Below are positions 18,187-26,452 of a stretch of 33,184 nt of DNA, piece by piece. This DNA is from Clostridia bacterium (GTDB lineage: Bacteria > Bacillota > Clostridia > Christensenellales > CAG-138): positions 1 through 33,184 of the forward strand of contig JAFXVP010000069.1 of NCBI GenBank assembly GCA_017524445.1, written 5' to 3'. Both the position numbers and the translations under genes were made by a program. The notes beneath the pieces are model-generated. The model was given only the letters and a program-made list of their open reading frames with translations. It made no database searches and was not told the origin of the DNA. How positions within the stretch are numbered: the stretch's first letter is position 1; the number at the start of each line of letters is the position of its first letter.

Positions 18187-19491
18187 ATGTCTCTTTGGCT
18201 TGTGCGCGGCGGCGACGTTCTTTCGGGAACGGTTTCGGCGCAGGGTTCCAAGAACGCGGCGCTGCCGATCCTGGCGGCGACGCTTTTGGTGGAAGAACCG
18301 GTTAAGCTTATAAACTGCCCCGTGATCCGCGATACGGAGAACATGATAAAGATCCTCCGATCGCTCGGATGCACGGTAAAGCGCGAGAGGGACGCGCTGA
18401 TCGTCGACAGCCGCACGGCATATCATTTCGTGCTGCCGACGGCGCTTTCCGGGGAGCTCAGATCCTCGATCTTTCTGCTTGGATCGGTGCTTTCCCGATT
18501 TGGAACGGCGGACGCGCCGTATCCCGGCGGCTGCGAGATCGGCAACCGACCGATCGACCTGCATTTATTCGGTCTTCGACAGCTGAACGCCCGCGTCGAA
18601 GAGCAGGGCGGACGCATCCGCTGTACGGGCGAAAATCTACGCGGCGCCGTCGTCGATCTCGGATATCCGAGCGTCGGCGCGACCGAAAACGTCATGCTTG
18701 CCGCATGCCGCGCAAAGGGCACGACAACGATCCGCAACGCGGCGTGCGAGCCGGAGATCGTCGATCTGCAACAGTTTTTATGCGCCTGCGGATTCCGCGT
18801 CACGGGCGCGGGCACGCCCGCGATCGTGATCGACGGGGTACGAAAGGGACACGGTACGAGCTATCGCGTCATGCCGGACCGCATCGTGACCGGTACGTAT
18901 CTTTTGGCGGGCGCGATCACGGGCGGCGACGTCACCGTCACCGGCATGCAGCCGGAAACGGTCGATCCGCTTCTCAATAAGCTTACGGAATGCGGCTGCC
19001 TCGTCACGACGCGCGGCGATTCCGTGCGGGTAAAAGCGCCGAAGCGCGTTCGCGCCGTCGGGTTTACCGAAACGCGGCCGTATCCGGGGTTTCCGACCGA
19101 TCTGCAGCCGCAATTGTTTTCATTGCTGTCGGTTGCGGACGGGACCTCCGTGGTGACGGAGAACGTGTTCGAAAACCGCTTCCGCCATGCGCAGGAGCTC
19201 AATAAAATGGGCGCGGCAAACCGCATCCTCGACCGCACGGCGATCATCACAGGCGTCGAACGGCTGCACGGCGCGTCCGTCACGGCGCACGATCTTCGCG
19301 GCGGCGCGGCGCTCGTGCTTGCAGGGTTTAGGGCCGAAGGTGAAACGCGTATCTTATGCGCGGAGCGGATCGAGCGCGGATATGAACGAATGGACAGCGT
19401 GATCGGGTCTTTGGGCGGTTCGATCACACGAAAGGAAGAAAGCATTGGCAAAGAAGAAGAAAGACGGCGAACGGGCGAGCTTCCTGTTTGA
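18187..19491 (+). CDS. murA: UDP-N-acetylglucosamine 1-carboxyvinyltransferase
   Basis: A 434-residue EPSP-synthase-fold enzyme that transfers enolpyruvyl from PEP to UDP-GlcNAc, the first committed step of peptidoglycan synthesis. GSKNAALPIL holds the catalytic lysine near residue 22. The PEP-binding cysteine is Cys116 in PGGCEIGNRPIDLH, so the enzyme should be of the fosfomycin-sensitive kind. Later markers are GATENVMLAA, TDLQPQLFSLL, ENRFRHAQELNKMGA and HDLRGGAALVLAG. ATG 18187 follows GGAAGGAAGG by six bases, and the upstream in-frame GTG at 18157 is rejected. Its end overlaps the ftsQ start. It sits where murG or murC would be expected. Confidence 0.95.
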   Translation: MSLWLVRGGDVLSGTVSAQGSKNAALPILAATLLVEEPVKLINCPVIRDTENMIKILRSLGCTVKRERDALIVDSRTAYHFVLPTALSGELRSSIFLLGSVLSRFGTADAPYPGGCEIGNRPIDLHLFGLRQLNARVEEQGGRIRCTGENLRGAVVDLGYPSVGATENVMLAACRAKGTTTIRNAACEPEIVDLQQFLCACGFRVTGAGTPAIVIDGVRKGHGTSYRVMPDRIVTGTYLLAGAITGGDVTVTGMQPETVDPLLNKLTECGCLVTTRGDSVRVKAPKRVRAVGFTETRPYPGFPTDLQPQLFSLLSVADGTSVVTENVFENRFRHAQELNKMGAANRILDRTAIITGVERLHGASVTAHDLRGGAALVLAGFRAEGETRILCAERIERGYERMDSVIGSLGGSITRKEESIGKEEERRRTGELPV

Positions 19492-20872
19492 CGACGACGC
19501 GGGCAGAGACGAGGAAACGATTGACCTGTTCGGGTCGGACGACGACGCGCCTGCGGAATCGGACGAGGACGTGCCGGAAGAGCCGGAAGAAGCCGGTTCA
19601 GACGAGCCGGACGCCGACGCGGAGGGATCCGCAGAAGCGCCCGAATCGTCCGCTGCGCCGCAAAAGGCGCGCGCGAAGGACAAGCCCTCCGACACGCCGC
19701 AGTTTCGCTTTGACCGGTACGGGCGGCGCGTCGGCAAAAAAAAGAAGATGCGCTACGGCAAGCGCAAGGACGCGCCGAAGGCGACGACGACCGTCGTCCT
19801 CAACGAGACTGAAGCGAAGCGTGAGTACGACGCGGCGCGTGCCAGAAGCGAAGCCCGCGCAAAAAAGCGTGCGGGCGACGCGGCAAAGCTGGCGGAGCTG
19901 AAAAAAGAGGAGCGCAGAAAGCGGCGGCAGCGCAGCGCGTCAACGATGGTTCTCGGCGCACTTGCGCTGATCCTGCTGCTCGGTATGGCGTGGTTCGTGA
20001 CGCGCCTTCAGAAGATCAACGTCCCGCACGTGCCCGAGGGGTATACGAGACAGCGCATCGTCGACCTGTCCGGCCTTGAATCCCGGCTGAACAAGCGCAG
20101 CGCAGTGTTCATCCGCACACGCGACGTCGAAAAGCGCATCCGCGAGGCGGACCCGTATCTGGACGCGACCGTGCGCTATACGTTCCCATCCACGGTCACG
20201 ATCACGGTGAGCAAGCGCGAGGAGGCGGCATGTGTCCGCTGGGGTCCGCAGAACGAATATCTCGCGATCATCGATGAAAACGGCACGGTGCTGAACGCCG
20301 CGGCGGAGAGCGCAAACGGGCTTCTGATCGCCGACGGCATGAGCATTTCGAGCGCGGTCAACGGCACGCGGCTCGGCGATTCGAGCGACATTCAGGTCGC
20401 CGCGCTGGTCCGGCTTTTAACGAAGCTCAAGGAACTGGGGCTCTTGGAGCGCACGCCGCGCATCAACCGCATCGATATGACGGAGCTGATGCAGATCCGC
20501 ATGTACGTGGAGGGCAGTCCCTACACGATCGAGGTCGGCGACACGTCGAACCTCGAAACGAAGCTGATGCTTCTGCAAAAGCATTGGGCGGAAATCATGG
20601 ACGAGGCGTCGACATTCATCCGGCAGGGCTTTTCCACCGCGACGATCTATCTGTACAGCAAAGGCGGCGTGAACATCTCGCCGTACGAGGCGGGACACGT
20701 CATGGCAACGCCCACGCCGTCGACCTCGCCTTCCGCGTCGCCGGACGGTGAAACGGGCGAACAGCCGGAGGAATCGCCGGGCGATCAGCCGGAGGAGACG
20801 CCGGACGAAAATTACACGTCCGCGCCGCAGGTGACGCCGATGCCGCACCAGGACGATCCTTTTACGGGCTGA
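19445..20872 (+). CDS. ftsQ: cell division protein FtsQ/DivIB
   Basis: A 475-residue bitopic membrane protein. A long, very acidic then basic cytoplasmic region (1-160; runs of D/E, then K/R/A) is followed by one membrane helix at about 166-185 (MVLGALALILLLGMAWFVTRL), a POTRA domain (about 190-265; VPEGYTRQRIVDLSGL ... YTFPSTVTITVSKREEAACVRW), a beta domain, and a Pro/Ser/Thr/Glu-rich extracellular tail. That is the order of FtsQ/DivIB. The start is a TTG at 19445, inside murA, with AAGGAAG (19433-19439) five bases before it. No closer ATG fits the ribosome binding site. The cytoplasmic part is longer than in most homologues. It is the last gene of the operon. Confidence 0.9.
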   Translation: MAKKKKDGERASFLFDDDAGRDEETIDLFGSDDDAPAESDEDVPEEPEEAGSDEPDADAEGSAEAPESSAAPQKARAKDKPSDTPQFRFDRYGRRVGKKKKMRYGKRKDAPKATTTVVLNETEAKREYDAARARSEARAKKRAGDAAKLAELKKEERRKRRQRSASTMVLGALALILLLGMAWFVTRLQKINVPHVPEGYTRQRIVDLSGLESRLNKRSAVFIRTRDVEKRIREADPYLDATVRYTFPSTVTITVSKREEAACVRWGPQNEYLAIIDENGTVLNAAAESANGLLIADGMSISSAVNGTRLGDSSDIQVAALVRLLTKLKELGLLERTPRINRIDMTELMQIRMYVEGSPYTIEVGDTSNLETKLMLLQKHWAEIMDEASTFIRQGFSTATIYLYSKGGVNISPYEAGHVMATPTPSTSPSASPDGETGEQPEESPGDQPEETPDENYTSAPQVTPMPHQDDPFTG

Positions 20873-20934
20873 GACCGGCGTTAACGGCGCCGGACCATCT
20901 GCGGCGAAGGGAAAAAACAATTATACCGCAACGA

Positions 20935-20968
20935 AGAAAGGGCATCACGCCCTTTCTTTTATATTTTT
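20935..20968 (+). terminator. intrinsic terminator of the dcw operon
   Basis: A perfect 9-bp stem AGAAAGGGC (20935-20943) / GCCCTTTCT (20949-20957), loop ATCAC, is followed by TTT, ATA and a run of six Ts. Confidence 0.92.
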
Positions 20969-20998
20969 TGCCGCAAATGAACCGCGTTTTCTTAAATG

Positions 20999-21029
20999 AC
21001 AAAGAGCCGCTAATGGTACGACTCTTTGT
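20999..21029. terminator. hairpin beside the lipoprotein-like relic
   Basis: Inverted repeat ACAAAGAG (20999-21006) / CTCTTTGT (21022-21029). It lies just downstream of the minus-strand relic at 21047-21169, at the same relative place as the GAGCCGC-containing hairpin at 22651-22678 behind the intact lipoprotein gene. Both contain AGCCGC in the left arm or loop, so they look like duplicated terminators. Confidence 0.55.
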
Positions 21030-21046
21030 GCGCTTCAATATATGAA

Positions 21047-21169
21047 TTACGGGTTCTTAACCCGCATAGTCTCCCTGTGGTCTTGTGCAGGGACGTCTAC
21101 AATGGTTTCTACATGCCAGCCAGAGGAAATTCGTCCTGTGGTTCGTTGAACGATGCATCTTTTATCGCA
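21047..21169 (-). pseudogene. 3'-end relic of a lipoprotein-like gene
   Basis: Forty open codons end at TAA (21049-21047) with ...ETMRVKNP. The intact lipoprotein gene at 22694-23659 ends ...ETVWVPDP, and the DNA around both stops is alike (GGGTT, then ACCCGTAAT). An SSGWHVETIVDVPA stretch also resembles GHWETHWVEDVPA of the intact protein. An in-frame stop lies directly before the first codon, and no start or ribosome binding site is present. I read it as the remnant of a second copy. The rest of 21030-21228 shows no gene. Confidence 0.5.
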
Positions 21170-21228
21170 TTATAAGAATATTGTGAAATGATTGCCGAAA
21201 ATTATATGGGAATTTGTGAAATTGAGTG

Positions 21229-21255
21229 TTTACAGAGCCGGAATTTTGTGATAAT
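21229..21255 (+). promoter_or_regulatory. possible promoter of the AAA ATPase gene
   Basis: TTTACA (21229-21234) and GATAAT (21250-21255) are 15 bp apart, a short spacer. The start would fall about 20 bp before the ribosome binding site AAGGAGGAG (21269-21277). Confidence 0.4.
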
Positions 21256-21283
21256 CTGTATCTGAAGCAAGGAGGAGAACGAA

Positions 21284-22630
21284 ATGGAACGACTCACACG
21301 CAAGATGGATTATCTGCTATCGGAATGGAAGAACCGCGAGGGACATATGCCCTTGATTATCAAAGGCGCCCGGCAAATCGGCAAGACGGAAGCTATCCGT
21401 CATTTTGCAGCAAACAACTATGCGTCGGTCGTCGAAATCAATTTCGTCCTGCAGAAGCAGTACAAGGACATCTTTGACGACGGATTTGAGGTCGATACCG
21501 TACTTCGCAACATTTCCCTGAAAAATCCGGCGTTTCGCTTTGAGCCGCCCCGGACGCTTATCTTCTTCGACGAGCTGCAGGACTGCCCGAACTGCGCCAC
21601 AAGTCTGAAATCCTTCCGGGAGGACGGCAGATATGACGTCATCTGCTCCGGCTCCATGATGGGCATCAATTACCGGGAAATCGAATCAAACAGCGTCGGA
21701 AACAAGGAAGACGTAGAGATGTTTTCGCTCGATTTCGAGGAATACCTCTGGGCAAAGGGGTATACGCCCGAGCAAATCGAAGAATTGTATCAGAAGATGC
21801 TGACGCTGACGCCCCTCGGAAAGGTCGAGTACGAAGTTATGCTGGAGAACTTCCGGGAGTACATGGTGCTGGGCGGCATGCCCGCCATTGTCTTCAGCTT
21901 CGTCACGCAGAAGAATTACAGCGGCACGCTTCAAATGCAGCAGCAGATTCTTCTTGACTATGAGGAGGACATCACAAAGTACGCCTCCGGTTTCGACAAG
22001 GCAAAGGTCTTGAATGTATATCGCAAGATTCCGGTGTTTCTCGGCAAAGACAATAAGAAGTTCCAGATTTCCAAGGTTGCATCTGGCGCACGAAACAGGG
22101 ATTATGCCGGGTCCGTCGAGTGGTTAGACAACGCGGGCATCGTCAATGTTTGCTATTGTATGGAGCAGCCGGAGCTGCCGCTGAAGGGGAACTATGACCC
22201 GAACAGTTACAAGATTTACTATCGTGACACCGGGCTTTTGATTGGCAGTCTGGATGAAGAAGCACAGACCGACTTGCGCAACAATAAGAACTTCAAGACG
22301 TATAAAGGCGCAATCTACGAAAATGTCATTGCGGATATGCTGGTAAAGCAGGGATATTCCCTCTTCTTCTATCGCAACGAGAAGGCAACCGTGGAGATGG
22401 ATTTCTTTGTGCGCGACGCCGAATCCTTGATTCCGGTAGAAGTAAAGGCAAACGACAATCCGACAGCTTCCCTAAACCGGCTTATCAAAAGCGACTCCTA
22501 CCCGGATATCCGATATGGCATCAAGTTTGCGAATCGAAATATCGGGTTCAACGGCAGTTTCTATACATTCCCATACTTCCTTGCGTTTCTGTTGAAGCGC
22601 TTTTTGCGGGAGCGACAGGATTGCGCATAA
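21284..22630 (+). CDS. AAA ATPase with DUF4143-type C-terminus
   Basis: A 448-residue member of the ATPase family that pairs an AAA_14 domain with DUF4143. The Walker A is GARQIGKT (28-35) and the Walker B is LIFFDELQD (92-100). A sensor-like CSGSMMG follows, with the FLDFEEYLWAKG-type segment (here SLDFEEYLWAKG) and the YYRDTGLL motif typical of these proteins. The C-terminus has D373 and EVK (386-388) in EMDFFV ... IPVEVKA, a PD-(D/E)xK nuclease-like pattern. No membrane helix is seen. The biological role of the family is not settled. It is often found in accessory regions, and here it lies between the dcw operon and a Tn7-like transposon, so it may be cargo. AAGGAGGAG six bases upstream fixes the start. 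Confidence 0.88.
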   Translation: MERLTRKMDYLLSEWKNREGHMPLIIKGARQIGKTEAIRHFAANNYASVVEINFVLQKQYKDIFDDGFEVDTVLRNISLKNPAFRFEPPRTLIFFDELQDCPNCATSLKSFREDGRYDVICSGSMMGINYREIESNSVGNKEDVEMFSLDFEEYLWAKGYTPEQIEELYQKMLTLTPLGKVEYEVMLENFREYMVLGGMPAIVFSFVTQKNYSGTLQMQQQILLDYEEDITKYASGFDKAKVLNVYRKIPVFLGKDNKKFQISKVASGARNRDYAGSVEWLDNAGIVNVCYCMEQPELPLKGNYDPNSYKIYYRDTGLLIGSLDEEAQTDLRNNKNFKTYKGAIYENVIADMLVKQGYSLFFYRNEKATVEMDFFVRDAESLIPVEVKANDNPTASLNRLIKSDSYPDIRYGIKFANRNIGFNGSFYTFPYFLAFLLKRFLRERQDCA

Positions 22631-22650
22631 AACAGAACAATTTGAACGAA

Positions 22651-22678
22651 AATGAGCCGCCGATAAAAGCGGCTCATT
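22651..22678. terminator. bidirectional terminator between convergent genes
   Basis: A perfect 10-bp stem AATGAGCCGC (22651-22660) / GCGGCTCATT (22669-22678), loop CGATAAAA. It lies between the ends of the AAA ATPase (plus) and the lipoprotein gene (minus), and on the minus strand it runs into TTTTCGTTC. Confidence 0.85.
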
Positions 22679-22693
22679 GTATGTATTATCTGA

Positions 22694-23659
22694 TTACGGG
22701 TCCGGAACCCAGACCGTTTCCCAGTGGCCTTCAGCAGGTGTAATCAAATCAGAGTAGGAGATATGCCCTCCATGCGCTTCACAATACGGATGATTCAAAT
22801 TTACATATGATGCGTTTCCGGGGTCATTTTGGTCGCCCCACGTTACATATGGATAATTGTCACCGCATCTCCAAACATACCCGCACACACATACGACACA
22901 CACGTTCTCCGTATTCGGGTTTTCAATGTGGCAAACGTGTTTCTTTGCAGACTCCTCCATCGTTGGTTTGAGATGCAGCGGCACATAGTTATCGTAATAA
23001 TTTCCCGGGAACTTTGCGCCGCAATGGTTGCATTTATAGCCATACTCATACACCGCCGGTACATCCTCAACCCAGTGTGTCTCCCAATGACCTTCCCCGA
23101 CAGGATGGCTCGGGGTGGGAGTAGCGTCATGACTGCCTTCATTATAATGACCCGGGTTTATCCAAGCATGCTCGTACCAACGTTCATAATCGGCGTCGCT
23201 TGAACCGAAGCGCATACCACAGTATATACATGTCCATACGAACGGCGTCGCCGAGGGCTTCAACGTCGGCATCGGTGTTGGCTTCTGTGTTTGCTTTGCC
23301 GTCGGATTAGGCGTTCGCTGCGGCTCCTGCGTCGGCGTTGTCGTCACTGTCGGAGTTTTTGTTTCCTTCGGCGTCTGCGCTGGTGTATTTAAGGAGGTTG
23401 TTTGCTCCGGAGTTTGCATAACATATGTCGGTGTCGCAGTTTCAATGCAACTCTCTTCATTTGATGCTTCGAAGGTCGGCGCAGAAGTGACCTGAATCAA
23501 TACTGGTGTGTCCGAAGGAACATCTGAAGCTGGGATAATCACAATCGTTTCCGTCGAAGCATCCATAGTGTCTTGCTTTATGCCGCTTTCGGTCGTCGGC
23601 AAAGTATTGCATGCGATAAAAAACATCATAATTATCATAAATGAAATCATTCTTTTCAT
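22694..23659 (-). CDS. putative lipoprotein with Thr/Pro-rich linker and zinc-finger-like repeats
   Basis: A 321-residue protein. The N-terminal signal MKRMISFMIIMMFFIAC carries a lipobox-like IAC, so Cys17 should be lipid-modified and the protein tethered outside the membrane. A long Thr/Pro/Ser-rich linker (about 20-145) follows. The C-terminal half has finger-like modules: WTCIYCGMRF ... HAWINPGH, YKCNHCGAKF ... PLHLKP, and a CVVCVCGYVWRC cluster, separated by GHWET-WV segments. The start at 23659 is chosen because AAGGAAAAG precedes it and the signal peptide begins there. Longer in-frame starts would bury the signal. The function is unknown. It may be cargo of the neighbouring transposon, as it follows tniQ in the same direction. 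Confidence 0.75.
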   Translation of the reverse strand: MKRMISFMIIMMFFIACNTLPTTESGIKQDTMDASTETIVIIPASDVPSDTPVLIQVTSAPTFEASNEESCIETATPTYVMQTPEQTTSLNTPAQTPKETKTPTVTTTPTQEPQRTPNPTAKQTQKPTPMPTLKPSATPFVWTCIYCGMRFGSSDADYERWYEHAWINPGHYNEGSHDATPTPSHPVGEGHWETHWVEDVPAVYEYGYKCNHCGAKFPGNYYDNYVPLHLKPTMEESAKKHVCHIENPNTENVCVVCVCGYVWRCGDNYPYVTWGDQNDPGNASYVNLNHPYCEAHGGHISYSDLITPAEGHWETVWVPDP

Positions 23660-23744
23660 GTTTTCTTTTCCTTTCTTTTTCTTCATTAAATAAGACAATC
23701 TAATACATCGTTTGGTTTTATATATAAGCATTACGGCATTGCTT

Positions 23745-25205
23745 TTATGTGTTCGCTGCTGCACCACCTCCTTGGTTTTCGACTGCATCAAGCGCGTCTG
23801 CTATGGCCTCTTTTGACATCCCCGTTATGAGATGGAGGGATTTGAGATTCACGGTGCCTCCGTCAGCGGATATTTTTGTTATGGCCCAATCCAGTACGCG
23901 CGATATATACTGTTCGTTCGTTTCGGTGGCTGCTCGAATAGCTGAAAGGCATCTATGGCACTTAACCAACCGGCCCTTTGTAATGTTCAGCTGTGTTTCG
24001 ATACGATGAACGCTTACGCGTATCGGTTTACGCTCTTTATCCGAAAGGATTCGTTGTATCTCGGCATTAACTTTAGGAAGAAGTTCCTTATCAATCAAGT
24101 CCCAATCCAGCTTGTTCCATGCCTTCCGTTTATCGGAAGGGAGCGATGGACGTCGCATCGAAGTCCTGACCGCAAAACGCACTGATTTCTCAGAGACATG
24201 CATTTTTGACGCTATTTGTGTGCAGGCCATGCCTTGGCGATATAGGGACAAGACCTCCTCATCAAATCGCTCGACATATGATTTCTCCGGCATTTTCATA
24301 GAGCACAGCTCAGCAGGAGAAATACCGAGGAACAATCCAAGCAGACATACCTCGAACGGCATCAGCCCCACGCTACGGCAGAACAGCGTCTGAAGCTGCT
24401 TGATGGTACGAAGCCGAAAGGAGGGGAGTTTCTGATAATATTCGCACAGTTCATTCAAGAGGAGGACATTGTTTCTCCTCATTCCACGGTCTGCTTTCTG
24501 ATACTTTGTGCCGCGCAGTCGGCTGTCCAAATACAGACCGGCAGAAGTATCGGATATCATATCAACATCTTCATGCAATACAGCCGTAATATAATCCGCA
24601 ACAGCTATCTCAATCGGATTCCGACATGCGATTGCCTTTACCTCCGTCTGAATAAAAGTTTCAGCAGCGACGAATCCGATGTTTCGCTTAGAGTCGCGGC
24701 GTGCAGGTGAATCGATAAGATAACACTTATGAACCGGACAAACATCTACGCCATAGAGATGATGAGACCTATGAAGGTAGGCCTCTCCGTAACTCTTTCT
24801 GTCCTCTTTGGCACAGACCGGGCAGTATCGTAAATACAACGGTTTATCGCCTTCAAAGGAATAATACCTTGTTTTTGCTCTGACCATTTGACGCGTGACA
24901 TCCGATTTTCGGATAAAAGCACTATGCAGGACCAGCTTCCGCCGCTGTAGCGGAAGAAACCTGGCGCGATATGGGAACATCGTATGCTGCATGATGAGCT
25001 CGCTTGGAGTGCAATTTTGAGTCATCATGCGGTATGTGTCGTCTGAAATCGTGCCCAAGAATTCTGCATCCAGCTTTTGATGGATATCAGGCAGCAATTC
25101 CCCCGCGCCGGAATGGCTCGATACATAGGGCGACCAATCACAGTATCTGGCGCAGACGCTGTACAGAAGTTCATCAGGATACGGCGTCGGAAAATAACCA
25201 ATCAT
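23745..25205 (-). CDS. tniQ: TniQ/TnsD-family target-selection protein
   Basis: A 486-residue protein that in Tn7-like elements binds the target site and recruits TnsC. The N-terminus IGYFPTPYPDELLYSVCARY is the TniQ hallmark. A zinc site follows: C128 and C131 (YCPVCAKED), C156 and H159 (VCPVHKCYL), around the conserved YLHRSHHLYGV. The C-terminal half has a helix-turn-helix-like stretch, LYRQGMACTQIASKMHVSEKSVRFAV, and further basic helices that could read DNA sequence, as in TnsD. That size favours the sequence-specific TnsD type over the short TniQ of CRISPR-linked elements. It overlaps tnsC by 4 bases. A single tniQ means one targeting route is likely. Confidence 0.9.
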   Translation of the reverse strand: MIGYFPTPYPDELLYSVCARYCDWSPYVSSHSGAGELLPDIHQKLDAEFLGTISDDTYRMMTQNCTPSELIMQHTMFPYRARFLPLQRRKLVLHSAFIRKSDVTRQMVRAKTRYYSFEGDKPLYLRYCPVCAKEDRKSYGEAYLHRSHHLYGVDVCPVHKCYLIDSPARRDSKRNIGFVAAETFIQTEVKAIACRNPIEIAVADYITAVLHEDVDMISDTSAGLYLDSRLRGTKYQKADRGMRRNNVLLLNELCEYYQKLPSFRLRTIKQLQTLFCRSVGLMPFEVCLLGLFLGISPAELCSMKMPEKSYVERFDEEVLSLYRQGMACTQIASKMHVSEKSVRFAVRTSMRRPSLPSDKRKAWNKLDWDLIDKELLPKVNAEIQRILSDKERKPIRVSVHRIETQLNITKGRLVKCHRCLSAIRAATETNEQYISRVLDWAITKISADGGTVNLKSLHLITGMSKEAIADALDAVENQGGGAAANT

Positions 25206-26452
25206 AACGTTATCTCCGTAATGGGCACTTTCTCACGCAGCAAAGAAACAATATCTGCTTGTGACTGTTTTGCTTCCAATGCTGCTTCGGCAAAGATGTG
25301 CTCGTCTATTTCTCCCGAAAAGCCAGTCGGATGCACTTCAGCCTTTGGTTTTATCGGCTTTTTGGGAGTCTTCTGTTTCGTGCGCTGCGATTCTATATAG
25401 CCATGGAGCATTGTCAACCGCTTTTGATACGCTTCATTCAATGCGCTCATATCTAAGTTGTCCCGACCGCTAATAATCGAAATTTCCTGCGCATCATGAA
25501 TGAGAGCAACGAGGTTGGAGACCAACCCCATCGAATGGTCATATAGCCAAACCATCAGCCCATCGGTCAGGGGCATGGCACTTCGCGTGTACTGGTATTG
25601 GAACAGCACCGAACAGAGCTGCTTGAAGTACTCGTCAAACGGGAGAAAGTCGTATCTCAATCCTGTCGAGCGCCGCGCCAGTATGAACGATTGTTCGAAA
25701 AACGTTGCGCAGTCCGGCGTGCCCACCAAACAGGTTCCGATGGACGCGGAATTGTAAAGCTGTGTCAGCGCACCGACCAATATCCCTCCGTTTCTGCTGT
25801 TGGCGACCTGCTGACACTCATCCAAAATCAAAGTTCCAATGTGCAAGAGCGCGGCATTTGCAACTCCTGATATCAGAGAATCTGTTGTCGCGCGTCCGCT
25901 CTGAGACAGCTTAGTAAAATAGTTTGTTCCGATGGCATTATCGATACCTTGCAGTACCGCAAGCAGCATCGACTTTACGGATGCGTCAAAAGGCGTCTGA
26001 ATCTGTAGAATCGGAATGATTTTGCGGTATGGGTTTTGCGCCTCTATGATTTGATTCCCGGTTATAAGCGCGACTGCCTTGGAAACCGCCGTGGTCTTGC
26101 CAAAGCCGGAAGGCGCAAGTACCGTAAAAGAAGATGCTGCCGGAGGGCATAAAACGCTGCGCGCAGCTTCGCCTCGAATCGCATTTCTGTTCAATGCTAA
26201 CTGTCGTACTGCATCAATCGTATCTTTTTGCTGTAATGACCGCAGCGTGGAGAGATAGAGCTTATGATAGATTTCAACGCTCATCGACGACGGCAGATAT
26301 AGCCGGTATAAGTCCGAAAGCGCCATCAGGCGCGCTTCAGCGGGGGCGGTTTGAATCTCGGACCGATATTCCGGAAGCGAGATAAGCGCTCCCATCAGTT
26401 TTTCTCCGAACAGCATCGGCGGCAATGCATTTGTAAGCGTTTCACTCATCAT
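25202..26452 (-). CDS. tnsC: TnsC/TniB-family AAA+ transposition regulator
   Basis: A 416-residue ATPase that links the target-bound TniQ to the transposase and controls target immunity. The Walker A is APSGFGKTT (113-121) and the Walker B is TLILDECQQ (207-215). After it come LVGTPD (a sensor-like element) and RRSTGLRYDFLPF, as in TnsC/TniB. The C-terminal tail is basic then acidic (KQKTPKKPIKPKAEVHP), which may be the part that touches TnsA or TnsB. The first ATG (26452) lies in the end of tnsB with an 11-base overlap. A second ATG follows directly, and either could serve. Confidence 0.92.
   Translation of the reverse strand: MMSETLTNALPPMLFGEKLMGALISLPEYRSEIQTAPAEARLMALSDLYRLYLPSSMSVEIYHKLYLSTLRSLQQKDTIDAVRQLALNRNAIRGEAARSVLCPPAASSFTVLAPSGFGKTTAVSKAVALITGNQIIEAQNPYRKIIPILQIQTPFDASVKSMLLAVLQGIDNAIGTNYFTKLSQSGRATTDSLISGVANAALLHIGTLILDECQQVANSRNGGILVGALTQLYNSASIGTCLVGTPDCATFFEQSFILARRSTGLRYDFLPFDEYFKQLCSVLFQYQYTRSAMPLTDGLMVWLYDHSMGLVSNLVALIHDAQEISIISGRDNLDMSALNEAYQKRLTMLHGYIESQRTKQKTPKKPIKPKAEVHPTGFSGEIDEHIFAEAALEAKQSQADIVSLLREKVPITEITL

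Noticed and set aside
23655..23675. Left transposon end beginning TGTTTTC near the lipoprotein start
   Set aside because: It coincides with the lipoprotein ribosome binding site region and has no CCCAAAAAC-like repeats or flanking ctata duplication.
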